Shown: positions 56,801-64,000 of the stretch, piece after piece
How positions within the stretch are numbered: the stretch's first letter is position 1
Layout of the letters: every line of letters starts with the position of its first letter
From: Biomphalaria glabrata
Lineage: Eukaryota; Mollusca; Gastropoda; Planorbidae
Assembly: GCF_947242115.1 (NCBI RefSeq)
Contig: NC_074721.1
Coordinates: 2,369,501 to 2,433,500 of the forward strand
Length of the DNA: 64,000 bases
Direction: 5' to 3'
Program-made: the position numbers and the translations under genes
Notes under the pieces: model-generated
What the model was told of the DNA's origin: nothing
Databases searched by the model: none
Seen by the model: only the letters and a program-made list of their open reading frames with translations

Positions 56801-59800
56801 TAATCAAAATAGAAACGATGCCTTTTTTAAAAAATGATTACACTCTGAGAAGCTCAAATCTTCAAAAGCTCGCTGGATAGAAACCATGATGCTGTTTTTT
56901 GGGCCTATATGTCACCATACAGGTTAAGAATTTGTGGTTTCTTAGATCAGTTGAGATGAAGCAGCCGGAGGGTAACAGTAAGATAAAGTTTGGCATGAAC
57001 CAAGTAAAATATGGGAAGGGCAGTGGCTGAGTAGTTCAAGCCTGGGCAGCCTCCATCCTGGGAAGCACCAGTCAGGGCATGTATGTGCTGTCTTAGACCT
57101 ATAGGCTTTTGGGGACTAGCCCCAGAACTAGCCTGAATTTGATAGATCATAGAGCATGTTAGATTGTACTGTTATGAACATAATGATAAAAGAGCCGAAA
57201 ACAATGTCCGCTTAGAATGGCTTTAATACACTGAATGACTATGCAACACACATTTCGTGAACACATTCTAACAGACGAGTTACAAGCACATGTAAACATA
57301 AGAACGACAACCGATACAGCATATAATTTTCATAACATGTACACACACAAAAATAAATTTAAAAATAACGAATAATGTCAGGCTCACATTTTCCAGCTGC
57401 TGATTCAAGAGAGCCACCTCTTCTTGTTTGGCTAATAACAATTTCTTGACATCATGAACCTTAAATGATTTTTAGAGAACAAAGAACAACAACTCTAATC
57501 AACATGTTACCAAAAACAAATAAACTAGAAAGCTATTAAGCTAAATTGTTACATGCCAAGATAATCAATTGACAAACCAAAAGCAGAACAAACAGTTACT
57601 TTTATCAAGTGTTTTCGTGAGTAAAAAAAACGGATGAACTTAATTTTTTTTTTAATAATAAGAGAAAAAAAAAAGAATAAATAAAGATGAAGCAATATAA
57701 ATCAGTATTATAAATATTTATTTGTAACAATGTGGATATTATTAATTATTATTGAAATGAGCATTCTAGATTTACGTGTTATGTAATATGGCTTGAATGG
57801 GGTTGTTAGAGGAATGTCTTCTGTGTCGTGTGACAGGGTGTCTCAGGATTTGTTTACATGGGGATGAAGATAAACTACGCTAGCTGTTGTTTGACCAAGC
57901 AAGCACCAGCTCAGATGACTAATTTTTAAGTAGGTTGCAGATACCTAGCAACCTGATCTACTTAGAAAGATGACTGACTCTTAAGCATGTCGCAGACACC
58001 TCATTTACCTGGACTGAATCCACTTCTTTAGAGCTCTGAAGAGTTTCACACTTTTCTTCCATTTGCTCCAGAATAATTTCAAGTTCAAGGACACGAGCCC
58101 TAAGTTCCTCTGTACTCTCTACCTCATCTCCATGGCTCTGTCAACATTAAGTCAAGTTATTTAATCGTATACCTTTATACAAATACATAGTTCATCTTTC
58201 GATAAACCGCAAATTAAAAAAAAAACTGACTAAATTTTGTGTAGAGTATCGAAACACTGAGACAACAAGATCAGAACTCCCCATCTGCAAGTGCAATTAA
58301 CTAAACTCACAGCACTATAACACAGTGCTAATAACTCTAAACTCACAGCACTATAACACAGTGCTAATAACTAATGTCATGAGCATATTTTCCTAATGCT
58401 ATTTATTAACTTTTCTCCCAGTGCTATAAAAGATTTCATTGCTCCATTCCCCACTAAAGTAAAAAAAAATTAAGTTCCCCTTTCAGACCTTGCAGTCTAT
58501 AGGACAGATGAAGTTAAGGTCATCTGCTTAAACAGTTAACGAGCAGGGTGTCATGTGGCCAGCACAACAACTGACTGCCTATACTTTTACCAATGTAAGT
58601 CAGGTACCCATTAGAGTTGGGTGGACTCAGGGGTGCCCTAAAAATCCAGAAATTCAAAATCTCAGTTTTCACAGAGATTCAAATGCAGGACCCCAAGTTC
58701 GGAAGCCAAGCATTTAACCACTCAGCCACAGCACCCCCCTCCCCATTTCCAATTGCCATTTACTTAAGTCACAACCCTATTGCTGTGAACTATACTTAAA
58801 TATGTCAACTTTTTCTTTCCAAAGTTCTGTTCTTTCTGTTGATTTACAATTTTTTTATAATTTGAAAGTTAACAGTTTTCATTAAAAAGCAACTAAAAAT
58901 TGTTACAAAGCTCAATCTTTATTCAGTCCAATCCAATTAACTGGACAACATTGGCATGCAATCTTTTGGTCTTTATCAATGGCAGGTTCTTTCAACCAGA
59001 TTCGGCTGAATAATTGGATACTTTAGGATTTGGACAGATTACGAGGCTGGTTCAATTAACCAGTAGTCAGATTGGAATACATACATATTATATAATAAGA
59101 AAATGAAAACAAATTCAAGTGATTTAAATGTACTATAGATCGCAAGGTCTGAAATAGTGTGTTTTTTTAAAATTGTTTAAATCTAAATATTCTCAGTCAT
59201 TCTAAAAACAACAATAAGGTGGCATTACATTAAGTAAAAGTAATCAATAAAAAAAAAAACAACAACAGTAAAAGATTGGAAATCACAAGACCTGTAGATG
59301 ATTGGGGTGGAGCATTTGCTCTGCGCTCAGCTGAAACTGTAGAGCAGAAATCTCTCCAGATAAAATCTCTTTGTTTTTCCTCTCTTCTTCTAACTCCTGC
59401 TTCACCTTGTTTAGTTCACTGTTTGATTACAAATAGACACAGTGACAGTAACAGTGGTTTTAGATGTACAGTCATATTTATAGTTGTACGCTGAGTCCTC
59501 ACTTAAAACTATGGGTCTGAATAACGCCGGCTTGATGTTACAATGGACTTTCACAAATTACCACCAATTCCATTTAAATTCTGATACACAACCAAATTTA
59601 AAAGATTCAATTTTTGTTCATTTCGCGTGGTGCACAGAGCAGTGGTGCATTGTGTATGACAAGCTTAACTTAGCTCATCTCGGCAACGCTGTTGCTCTTT
59701 CTCATACCATGAAATGGAGAAACTGCTGGCAATAATCTAATATTAAAAAATGATTAACTCTTTCTCTCCTAATTGACGATACCATCGTTGATTTGACCTC

Positions 59801-62800
59801 ATTAAATTAAATGAATGTTTAATTTTATAAACTTGACTTTTTGTTATATAAAAAGAGCATTCATTTCCTTTTAATTTCTGATAACAAATAATGAATCTAT
59901 TGAAGCTTAATCATAACAGGGAAGTGAAATTGTAATGAGCAAAATGAAGAATTCCATCAAAACGTGGAAATGAGTTAATGCCTAACCCGAACTTAGGATC
60001 ACACTTAACGATGGACTTTCTGGTCCCTAACCCTGTCATGAAGTGGGGACACACTGTATAAGGATTATAAATATGACACATGTTCACCATATGGATCATG
60101 TCATGATACAAAGTAAGCCTAGGAAGGAGGAAAATTTAGAGCCAATAGAGAGTAAGGTAGAAAGAAAAGTTAAACTTATTCAAGAGACTTCACTGTTCTG
60201 TGCATAATAGTAAAACGGAAAGGCTGTTGGTAACTCTCAGAATACACTATTAGTCCTTCCAATTAACTAACCTTAAGTTTCTAATTGACTAACCTTAAGT
60301 CTCTAATTGACTAACCTTAAGTCTCTAATTGACTGGCCTTAAGTCTCCAATTGACTAACCTTAAGTCTCTAATTGACTAACCTTAAGTCTCTAATTGACT
60401 AACCTTAAGTCTCTAATTGACTAACCTTAAGTCTCTAATTGACTAACCTTAAGTCTCTAATTGACTAACCTTAAGTCTCTAATTGACTAACCTTAAGTCT
60501 CTAATTGACTAACCTTAAGTCTGCTTGTTTGATCTCTTGTTCCAGCTTTAACTGAAACTCTTTCATCTCAACATTAACTTTGTCCAACTTAGAACTTAGC
60601 TCAGCATTTTCCTTCTTTAATGACTCACAAGTTTCTATGTGAAAAGGAAAGAAATTCTTTAAAATTCATTCAATACATGTGAGAGCAGTTTACTTTAGGT
60701 TGTCAAAAAATTAAATATTTTAATATTATCATGCCTTAACATCATAATAAGTTCACCCAAGGGGTAGATGTACAAACAACGTCTGCATTATATAAGATAA
60801 GATAAGATTTCAATGTAAATTTTTTTCATCTGATTGTGATGACTCAAATTTACATATCTGCTGCAGAAAATCTGAAGTATGTTCTGACCATTATAAAAAA
60901 ATTTAATGAGTTTTAATTTAACAAAATAATACTGTTAACTTAAAATATGTACAAACATGATTTATTTTGTATTTTGTAATGCTGAGCTGACAATATTTTA
61001 AAAAATTAACAAAAGTGAAACAAGTTAGCTATGAAAGAATCATGCCATATCTAAAGTACCACGAACCTTCCATTTCCAGCTTCTCATTATTGGCCTGGTC
61101 AAGTGCTAGTCTGGCTTCAACCAGTGACTCCTCAAGAACCTGTGTACTAAACAGGCTCTGAGATTGATAGCTCTCTATCTCGCTGGCCAGCAATACTTTT
61201 TCTTTGACAAGATGGTCGTACTTAGTCTGAATTTCCTGCAGCTGCTGCTCCAAAGCTCGTTTCTGAAGCAGCTTGTCTTGAGACTCGTCTTCGGCTGATT
61301 TCAACAGGGCTTTCAGGGCCTCAATCTCTCTGTGGAGCTCTTCTTTTTCTAACTGAAGGTTGGACAGTGACTCAGTCAGCGTGGAGACAGAAGCCGAAAG
61401 AGAACTCTTTTCTTTTGTAAGTGTCTCAAGCTGGGTGTAGGACACAGCTAGCTGCTCTGAGGTTTCCGTCAACTGTGATTTGATCTGCAGAGCATCTTCC
61501 AGTGCTGCATCAGTCTGGGTCAACAAATGGTCCCTCTCCTCTGCTAATGCAGCCAACTCAGAATTCAGTCTACCAACATTTTCTGTGGCCTCCTGGCAAC
61601 TTGTAGTCAATATGAGAGCTTCTTTCTTTAGGTCTTGTATTTTATGCTCATAATCAATACATTTCTGCTCCAGAATCTGTTCTCTCTCTTGTTTCTGAGA
61701 CTCCAAATACTTAACTCTTTCTACAAAAGAGCTGACCTCATTTTCATGGCTTCTTTTCAGTTCTTCTAATTCTAGCTGTAACTGTGATATAATAGCCCGC
61801 AGCTTGCCTTCTGACTCTATGCTTGTAGAGTTTATCGTCTCTATTTCTAATTTTTTTTTCTGTGAAAGTTCTTCCTTTTCTTTTCTCACATGAAGCAGCT
61901 CCTCTTTAAGGACTCCCATCTCTGATACCAGGGTGCTAGCTAGCTGTTCCTTGTCTAACAATCTGGATGTCAAATGAGCTGCTTGGTTTTCCAGCACGCC
62001 AAGTGCTGCTTTGTGGTCAGTCTTGTTTTTTTCTAATTCAACTAAAAGATTAAAAATTTTCTCATCTTTTTCACTCTCTGAGTGTTTCACTCCCTCGGAT
62101 TCTTTGAGAAGTCCAATGACCCTGACCTTTTCAGCATTCATTTCTCTAATAACATTATCCATCTCCGCTTTAAGGGATAAAACCTCAACCTTTAACCTTT
62201 CTTTCTCTTCATTTCTTTCTTTTAACTCATTTCTTACGCAGGTGATTTCATTCGTTAATGAAGATATACTTAAATTAGCTGAAGCTAGTTCTTTCTGAAG
62301 TTGTTCCTCTGTAGACTGCAACTGTTCTATAATGCCCTCCTTCTTAGCAATTTCTTCATTTAACTCTTTAACTTGTAATTCTAAACATTGGCATTTAGGG
62401 TTCAGTTCACTCAAATCTTGAATCATATTCTCTGATTCCCATTTCACTTTTGATAATTCTTCTTTCAGAGATGACATTTCAGCGGCAGCTTCTCTTGCTT
62501 CATTTTTAGCTTCTTGAAAAGAAAGATTTGCTACTGCCAAATGATCTGTTATTTCCTCAATAGTCTTTTCATTTGCTGCCAAAGACGATTCATATTCTTG
62601 CAACTTTCTGTCAGATGTTTCACTCAAAGTTGACAATTCTTTGTCTCTAGCTGTCAATGCTTCTTTTAGGCTACTGACTTCACTGTGCAGAGAGAGGACT
62701 TCGGACCTACTCTCCTCTAAGTTCTGCGTCAGGTGTGCCACTTGGTCATTGATTCTCTGTAGATCATCATTTATCTGGTCAGACTTTGACCTTTTCATCT

Positions 62801-63179
62801 CCAGTTCCTTGCTGAGGTCAGCGTGAGTCTTGCTTAAATTGTCCAGTTCAAACTGTGCAATATCTCGTTCATTACAGACTTCGTTAATTCTCTCTTCCAT
62901 GTACAAGAGTTTTTTTCCCATTTCACTAACGCTCTCTTGACTTCTGGCCAGCTGGCTTTCTCTTTCTGCCAGACATTCTTTGAGTGAGTCAATCTCTGCT
63001 TCCAACTTGGCCACTGCCTCCCTTTCACCTTTCAACTCTATCTCCATGGTGACAACCTTGCTGCGCAGTGTCACCTCATTGTCGCTAGAAGCCTTGATAG
63101 ACTTCTCCATCTCTAAACATCGACCTTCCAGTAGAGCAAGTTGTTTATCTTTTTCCATTTGTTCCTCTTGAAGTACATA
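43683..63179 (-). CDS. FYCO1: FYCO1 orthologue (FYVE and coiled-coil autophagy adaptor), all but the 5' part
   Basis: Thirteen minus-strand exons with consistent phases: 63179-61067, 60634-60514, 59418-59292, 58137-58009, 57459-57388, 56652-56486, 54789-54651, 53895-53822, 51729-51472, 49616-49473, 46227-46068, 44683-44514 and 43731-43683. In order they encode about 900 residues of coiled coil, a FYVE finger (four CxxC pairs, RKHHCR, VRVC), an acidic linker, an LC3-interacting motif DDDKFQIVSEEE, and a GOLD domain ending IFDNTYSR-LTSKKIHYKL. Known: vertebrate FYCO1 has RUN, coiled coil, FYVE, LIR and GOLD in this order, binds PI3P, Rab7 and LC3, and links late endosomes and autophagosomes to kinesin. 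This order plus word-level matches identify the gene. The RUN exons must lie beyond 64 kb. Confidence 0.95.
43771..44085. mobile_element. Two SINE A fragments in the last FYCO1 intron
   Basis: A plus-strand tail piece (about 43771-43812, CATCTGCCCTATAGACCACA) and a minus-strand middle piece (about 43960-44085, TCATGTGGCCAGCACAACGA, GTCAGGTACCCAT). Both are partial. Confidence 0.75.
44449..44546 (-). repeat. 62-bp tandem duplication copying the end of a FYCO1 exon and its donor
   Basis: CACCTGGAGTATGTGT.ATCAA and AGATGAGTGTGT occur at 44511-44540 (the real exon end) and again at 44449-44480, separated by a GT-rich filler. The downstream copy repeats the donor AG|GTGATTC. Confidence 0.9.
44514..44683 (-). 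CDS. FYCO1: FYCO1 GOLD domain exon 2
   Basis: Encodes DIVFSVNYRSNQ through KCDSHKQTVTGELTAKTSGI and YTLIFDNTYS. It is word-for-word close to the vertebrate GOLD segment (CNSHKENIQGQL..GIYMLIFDNTFSR). Acceptor GCATCCCCAG, donor CTCCAG|GTGATT (phase 2). Confidence 0.95.
45110..45307. mobile_element. Short hAT MITE with TIRs and target duplication
   Basis: The left end CAGCGGTTCTCAACCTTTTA and the inverted right end CAGGGGTTCTCAACCTGTGG, followed on both sides by CGACCCTTT, enclose about 198 bp. The flanks TAATAGGG and TAGTAGGG match 7 of 8. No coding capacity. Confidence 0.88.
45581..45733 (-). mobile_element. SINE family B copy (diverged)
   Basis: GTTTACATGTTTTAGGTGTC, TCAGAATTGAAGATTACTAC, GGGTTCAAACCCAGGACAAC and a decayed head (ATGACCAGATAACCA). 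Confidence 0.75.
45773..45944 (-). mobile_element. SINE family B copy
   Basis: GTTTCGGATGTTCCTTCAGA, CCTCCCGCAGGACAATGGGG, GGTTTGAACCCTGGACCATC and the CGACCAGGCAGCCA head. Only 40 bp from the previous copy, in the same orientation. Confidence 0.85.
46068..46227 (-). CDS. FYCO1: FYCO1 GOLD domain exon 1
   Basis: Encodes CSGLLFAEELETGEVNRQNE, KTFAVPIDIEEE and TVLHWEFTSHPK, the first GOLD strands. Two phase-equivalent acceptors exist (TTATCTAG before 46227 and CCTGCAG before 46215), giving a four-residue difference. Donor CTAAG|GTTCCT, phase 0. Confidence 0.9.
46262..46605. repeat. 26-bp minisatellite, about 13 copies, next to a FYCO1 acceptor
   Basis: The plus-strand unit is GTTAAAGAAGAGAAGCC followed by AAGAGAGTG. 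On the transcribed minus strand each unit is pyrimidine-rich and contains CTTCTTTAACC, a branch-point-like yUnAy word. The array ends about 35 bp upstream of the acceptor of the exon starting at 46227. Confidence 0.93.
47100..47640 (-). mobile_element. LINE 3' fragment (WYGNLNIKNK family)
   Basis: The tail AATAATCTTTATTATTCATG, TGTTTTACATTAGTGCAATA, then an interior matching 5.1-5.5 kb (GTGTCTTATATCTCCTTTGT, TTAGCAATGTTTTTCTCAA, GATTGCCAATTCAGG, GTGAGCACGGTAAAACA). Heavily decayed. Confidence 0.7.
48213..48490 (-). mobile_element. SINE family A copy
   Basis: AGTATCCCTTTCAGACCTTG through GGATTCAAACCCAGAACCTT to the head CTTTACCACTCAGCCACTGT. Full length. Confidence 0.88.
48900..50280. repeat. 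Diverged local duplications in a FYCO1 intron and around the LIR exon
   Basis: About 170 bp at 48865-49030 (GAGCTTTCAAATCA, AATTATGTGAATCATGAAAC, CTGTGTTGATATTCAA) is repeated at 49185-49345. About 150 bp at 49030-49180 (CCAACTAAAATAAATAAA, CCTTCATGTATGAAAATCT) is repeated at 50070-50275. The LIR exon lies between the copies and is not itself duplicated. Confidence 0.75.
49473..49616 (-). CDS. FYCO1: FYCO1 LIR exon
   Basis: Encodes DADFGSVVDYDVPDDDKFQI followed by VSEEEVMKS. DDDKFQIVSEEE is a typical LC3-interacting region (acidic residues before F-x-x-V) and aligns with the vertebrate FYCO1 motif PDDAVFDIITDEE. Acceptor CGTCTCCACAG, donor CCAAA|GTAGGT (phase 2). Confidence 0.93.
50630..50870. 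repeat. About 50-bp tandem repeat, four copies, with (TA)n
   Basis: The unit contains TATAAAAACTTCCACTCAAA and CTTGTCCTATAACC with TTCATATTTAT. A (TA)n run sits at 50813-50842 in the last copy. Confidence 0.85.
51140..51465 (+). mobile_element. LINE reverse transcriptase fragment abutting a FYCO1 exon
   Basis: The plus strand reads YRTRSQIFNNRLSQFFYM, EKLQTFKNSCLHKILSIRWS, INLWERTK and WSWIGHIL, then ARYALNWNLQWKR, the C-terminal part of a non-LTR reverse transcriptase with stops. Its end is within about 10 bp of the inferred exon boundary at 51472. Confidence 0.85.
51472..51729 (-). CDS. FYCO1: FYCO1 exon: end of FYVE finger and acidic linker
   Basis: Starts KKVRVCKSCLEYE (last zinc pair, RVC motif), then a serine/acidic linker (NESDEESDTEVKTAE). 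The 5' boundary is firm (TGTTTCAG acceptor). The 3' boundary is uncertain: the only phase-2 GT compatible with the next exon is a weak CCAT|GTCAAT at 51472, and a plus-strand LINE begins immediately beyond. Confidence 0.8.
51815..52700 (-). mobile_element. LINE reverse transcriptase fragment(s), GLAKT family
   Basis: The minus strand reads SFKYLGAIISDEGTKPELLD, then MEFRCCRRILGITCIDPIRN, LITRSSGLAKTLLQGTVPGK and a basic tail, then a second partly overlapping tail copy near 51830-52030 with the terminal GATAGGTGAAGGTGGTGAG. Several stops and frameshifts. Confidence 0.88.
52896..53072 (-). mobile_element. SINE family B, best-preserved copy
   Basis: GTTTCGGATGTTCCTTCAGG, CCGCAGGACGACAGGGGATG, GGTTTGAACCCTGGACCATC, GAACGACAGTCCAGCGCGCA and the head GACCAGGCAGCCATC. 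On the minus strand the B-box reads GGTTCAAACCC. Confidence 0.88.
53822..53895 (-). CDS. FYCO1: FYCO1 FYVE exon 2 (second and third zinc pairs)
   Basis: Encodes HHCRLCGRIYCYTCSDFW then LDSPHS. Together with the preceding RK it completes the basic R(R/K)HHCR PI3P-binding motif. Acceptor GCATCGACAG, donor AGCAG|GTTAGC. Confidence 0.95.
54069..54320 (+). mobile_element. SINE family A copy with short target duplication
   Basis: Head GGTGCGGTGGCTGAGTGGTA, shortened around the B-box (GTTCAAATCC), then body and tail GAACTTTACTTTTTT. Flanks ACTTATGTG (54056) and ACTAATGTG (54321) match 8 of 9. Confidence 0.9.
54447..54574 (-). mobile_element. SINE family B copy (diverged, partial)
   Basis: TTGGATCCTAGCCAAAACTC, GAGTTTGAACTCAGGACCAT, AACAGTCCAAAGTACAAACC and GCCCAGGCAGTGA. 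Confidence 0.65.
54651..54789 (-). CDS. FYCO1: FYCO1 FYVE exon 1 (first zinc pair)
   Basis: Encodes DKDSLWHKTDQLVTEQKRKV, GEKWQDNGEVTQCPQCK and EFSLFTRK. The tryptophan and first CxxC of the FYVE finger are here. Donor GGAAA|GTAAGT, phase 0. Confidence 0.92.
54845..55240 (+). mobile_element. LINE 3' fragment, GLAKT family
   Basis: The plus strand reads RLRCYRKILAITYKDRIRNE, HDDLLTSVKKK, then a shifted HYGHTTRSSGLAKTFLQGTV, EWEDNIKEWISQ and LNEILSKAKDRNGEGW. One frameshift at the poly-A near 54985. Ends GGATAGGTGAAGGGGAAGA. Confidence 0.9.
55246..55660. repeat. About 20-bp minisatellite, roughly 20 copies
   Basis: Units GTTGTG(TG/AG)TGTGAAATATTAA with variants ATTTAG, TTTTGAG and short forms GTTGTGTGAAATATT. 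It lies in the FYCO1 intron ahead of the FYVE exons. Confidence 0.93.
55975..56340 (-). mobile_element. LINE 3' fragment (WYGNLNIKNK family)
   Basis: (AAT)n tail, TCTTTATTGTCCGAACGGAA, TTTGTCTTACAATATGTGCA, then GTGTCTTGTATCTCTTTTGT and GAGGATCTTGTTAGC matching the copies at 5.1 and 47.3 kb. Confidence 0.78.
56486..56652 (-). CDS. FYCO1: FYCO1 last coiled-coil exon
   Basis: Encodes FEGRLNEELDIREKLEEDLA through KKQIIKLT. Acceptor TTTCTATTTAG, donor ACTAA|GTGAGT (phase 2). Confidence 0.92.
57388..57459 (-). CDS. FYCO1: FYCO1 short coiled-coil exon
   Basis: 24 codons: VHDVKKLLLAKQEEVALLNQ then QLEN. Acceptor CATTTAAG, donor GAAAAT|GTGAGC, phase 0 on both sides. Confidence 0.88.
58009..58137 (-). 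CDS. FYCO1: FYCO1 coiled-coil exon
   Basis: 43 codons: SHGDEVESTEELRARVLELE through KEVDSVQ. Acceptor GTTGACAG, donor GTCCAG|GTAAAT, phase 0 on both sides. Confidence 0.9.
58285..58375. repeat. 36-bp tandem duplication
   Basis: CTAAACTCACAGCACTATAA followed by CACAGTGCTAATAACT occurs twice in tandem. Confidence 0.9.
58463..58737 (-). mobile_element. SINE family A copy
   Basis: TAAGTTCCCCTTTCAGACCT through GATTCAAATGCAGGACCCCA to AACCACTCAGCCACAGCACC. The B-box is decayed. Confidence 0.85.
59292..59418 (-). CDS. FYCO1: FYCO1 coiled-coil exon
   Basis: Encodes ELNKVKQELEEERKNKEIL through MLHPNHLQ. Acceptor TAATCAAACAG, donor CTACAG|GTCTTG. Phase 2 in, phase 0 out. Confidence 0.9.
59754..59978. 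mobile_element. TTAA-flanked MITE, longer relative of the 14.9 kb copy
   Basis: Begins TTAACTCTTTCTCTCCTAAT, with GACGATACCATCGTTGATTT close to the 14.9 kb copy, and ends ATTCCATCAAAACGTGG...GAGTTAA. About 225 bp. Confidence 0.65.
60268..60523 (-). repeat. 22-bp minisatellite made of copies of the FYCO1 exon donor
   Basis: Twelve copies of a unit whose transcribed strand reads ACTTAAG|GTTAGTCAATTAG. The first copy is the genuine exon end and donor at 60514; the other eleven lie in the following intron. Ten of the 12 keep AAGGTTAGT; one copy reads AAGGCCAGT. Confidence 0.93.
60514..60634 (-). CDS. FYCO1: FYCO1 coiled-coil exon
   Basis: Encodes TCESLKKENAELSSKLDKV onward to KQADL. Acceptor CACATAG, donor TTAAG|GTTAGT (phase 2). 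This donor is the terminal member of a 12-copy minisatellite. Confidence 0.92.
61067..63179 (-). CDS. FYCO1: FYCO1 giant coiled-coil exon
   Basis: 2113 bp, 704 codons plus one base. Acceptor TTGTTTTCCACAG; donor GAAG|GTTCGT (phase 1). Almost entirely heptad-repeat sequence rich in E, K, L, S and Q with no globular domain, the rod that dimerises and spaces the N-terminal RUN from the FYVE/LIR end. Confidence 0.93.
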
Positions 63180-63310
63180 CTGTGGAAAACAATAACAATC
63201 AACAATTGACATGATAGATGCATGATCTAAAAGATAATAACAACCAAAAAAAAAAAAAAGAAATCATTTTCTAATTTTTAGGTACATTAACCCGAGGTCA
63301 ACGCCTGGAG

Positions 63311-63586
63311 GGAGGCGCGTTGGCTGAGCGGTAAAGTGCTTGGCTTCCAAACCGTAGACGGGGGTTCAAATCCTGGTAAAGACTGGGATTTTTAATTTCA
63401 GGATCTTTGGGCGCCTCTGAGTCTGAGTCCACCCAGCTCTAAAGGGTACTGACATTAGTTGGGGAAAAGTAAAGGTGGTTGGTCGTTGTGCTGGCCACAC
63501 GACACCCTCGTTAACCGTAGGCCAAAGAAACAGATGACCTTTACACCATCTGCCATATAGACCACAATGTCTGAAAGGGGAACTTA
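63311..63586 (+). mobile_element. SINE family A copy with 10-bp target duplication
   Basis: Head GGAGGCGCGTTGGCTGAGCG, B-box GGTTCAAATCC and body with a duplicated GAGTCT. Flanks ACGCCTGGAG (63301-63310) and ATGCCTGGAG (63587-63596) match 9 of 10. Confidence 0.92.
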
Positions 63587-63824
63587 ATGCCTGGAGAGAT
63601 ATCTTCACCAGGAGACACGAACAGCAAGCTATCAAGTAATAGAAATAGTGTGAACTTTATGATACCCAATCATGGGTTTTGATCCCATGTTCCTTGAGGG
63701 AGCTCTTTAGAATATTTTTATATATTTCATGTCAACCCCTTGGAAGCACAATGCACAGCTCATGGATGAGGTACAGTAAACATGATTTTGCAAGTCCACC
63801 AAGTACAGAAAAAAAAATGCAGAG

Positions 63825-64000
63825 AAAACAAAATCAAATCTGTACACCACATTTATAGATTTAACTCAAAGCATTTGACAATGTCAGCCAAAAAGGTCTT
63901 TGACAGAACATGCCTAAATTTGGATGACCTGATCAATTCAAAACAATGGTGAATCTAGATTCCAAGCAAGATTCCAAGACAACAGTGAATAATGCAAATC
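63825..64000 (+). mobile_element. LINE reverse transcriptase palm fragment at right edge
   Basis: The plus strand reads, with frame changes, DLTQSI/LKAFDNVSQKGL, QNMPKFG.PDQF and a DSKQDSKTTVNN-like end, matching the F.DL.KAFD.V.R..LW segment of non-LTR reverse transcriptases. It continues beyond the window and lies in the FYCO1 intron. Confidence 0.7.

Noticed and set aside
61029-63212. EEA1, golgin or myosin-tail gene for the long coiled coil
   Set aside because: The downstream FYVE finger, LIR and GOLD exons in matching phases fit FYCO1; EEA1 lacks GOLD, and golgins and myosins lack FYVE.

Overview
The window reads as nuclear DNA of an animal, most likely a pulmonate (freshwater) snail. 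The sequence is AT-rich. Genes are split by GT-AG introns, and the space between exons is filled with tRNA-derived SINEs, non-LTR retrotransposon ends, hAT-type elements, TTAA-flanked MITEs and many minisatellites. The snail assignment is inference from protein similarity and the general look of the repeats; no search was run. I saw no tRNA, rRNA, CRISPR array or bacterial gene.

Four host genes can be supported. (1) At the left edge, minus strand, are the first three coding exons of a type II activin/BMP receptor (signal peptide, then the cysteine-rich ectodomain; the gene runs off the window at base 1). (2) At 10.6-14.7 kb, plus strand, is a three-coding-exon bZIP transcription factor with a GTCACGTGAC box upstream. 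Its 5' coding exon lacks an ATG and does not join in frame to the next exon. (3) At 31.7-33.2 kb, minus strand, is a 15-repeat ankyrin exon whose apparent stop lies inside a consensus splice donor. (4) From 63.2 down to 43.7 kb, minus strand, are 13 exons of the FYCO1 orthologue: coiled coil, FYVE finger, LC3-interacting motif and GOLD domain. All its exon phases fit. The RUN-domain 5' part lies beyond the right edge.

Layout: 0.15-10 kb holds receptor introns and intergenic DNA dense in the degenerate palindromic motif AGATCTAGATCT, with a nested hAT/LINE/MITE composite at 5.96-9.0 kb. The bZIP gene occupies 10.6-14.7 kb. A 3.8 kb array of about 81 copies of a 47-bp unit lies at 16.2-20.0 kb, followed by two more minisatellites, a CACGTG cluster and hAT remnants. 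From 22 to 31.6 kb is a graveyard of LINE and SINE pieces. The ankyrin exon follows, then 33.3-39.7 kb with more hAT and LINE debris and a 25-bp minisatellite open in all three frames. FYCO1 with a long candidate 3' UTR fills 39.7-63.2 kb, and a SINE and a LINE fragment close the window.

The most unusual signals are minisatellites that grew out of, or lie against, FYCO1 splice sites; the disrupted 5' end of the bZIP gene; the three-frame-open 25-bp array that appears to derive from LINE coding sequence; the large 47-bp array with higher-order structure; and the strong excess of the palindrome TAGGCCTA in the middle of the window.
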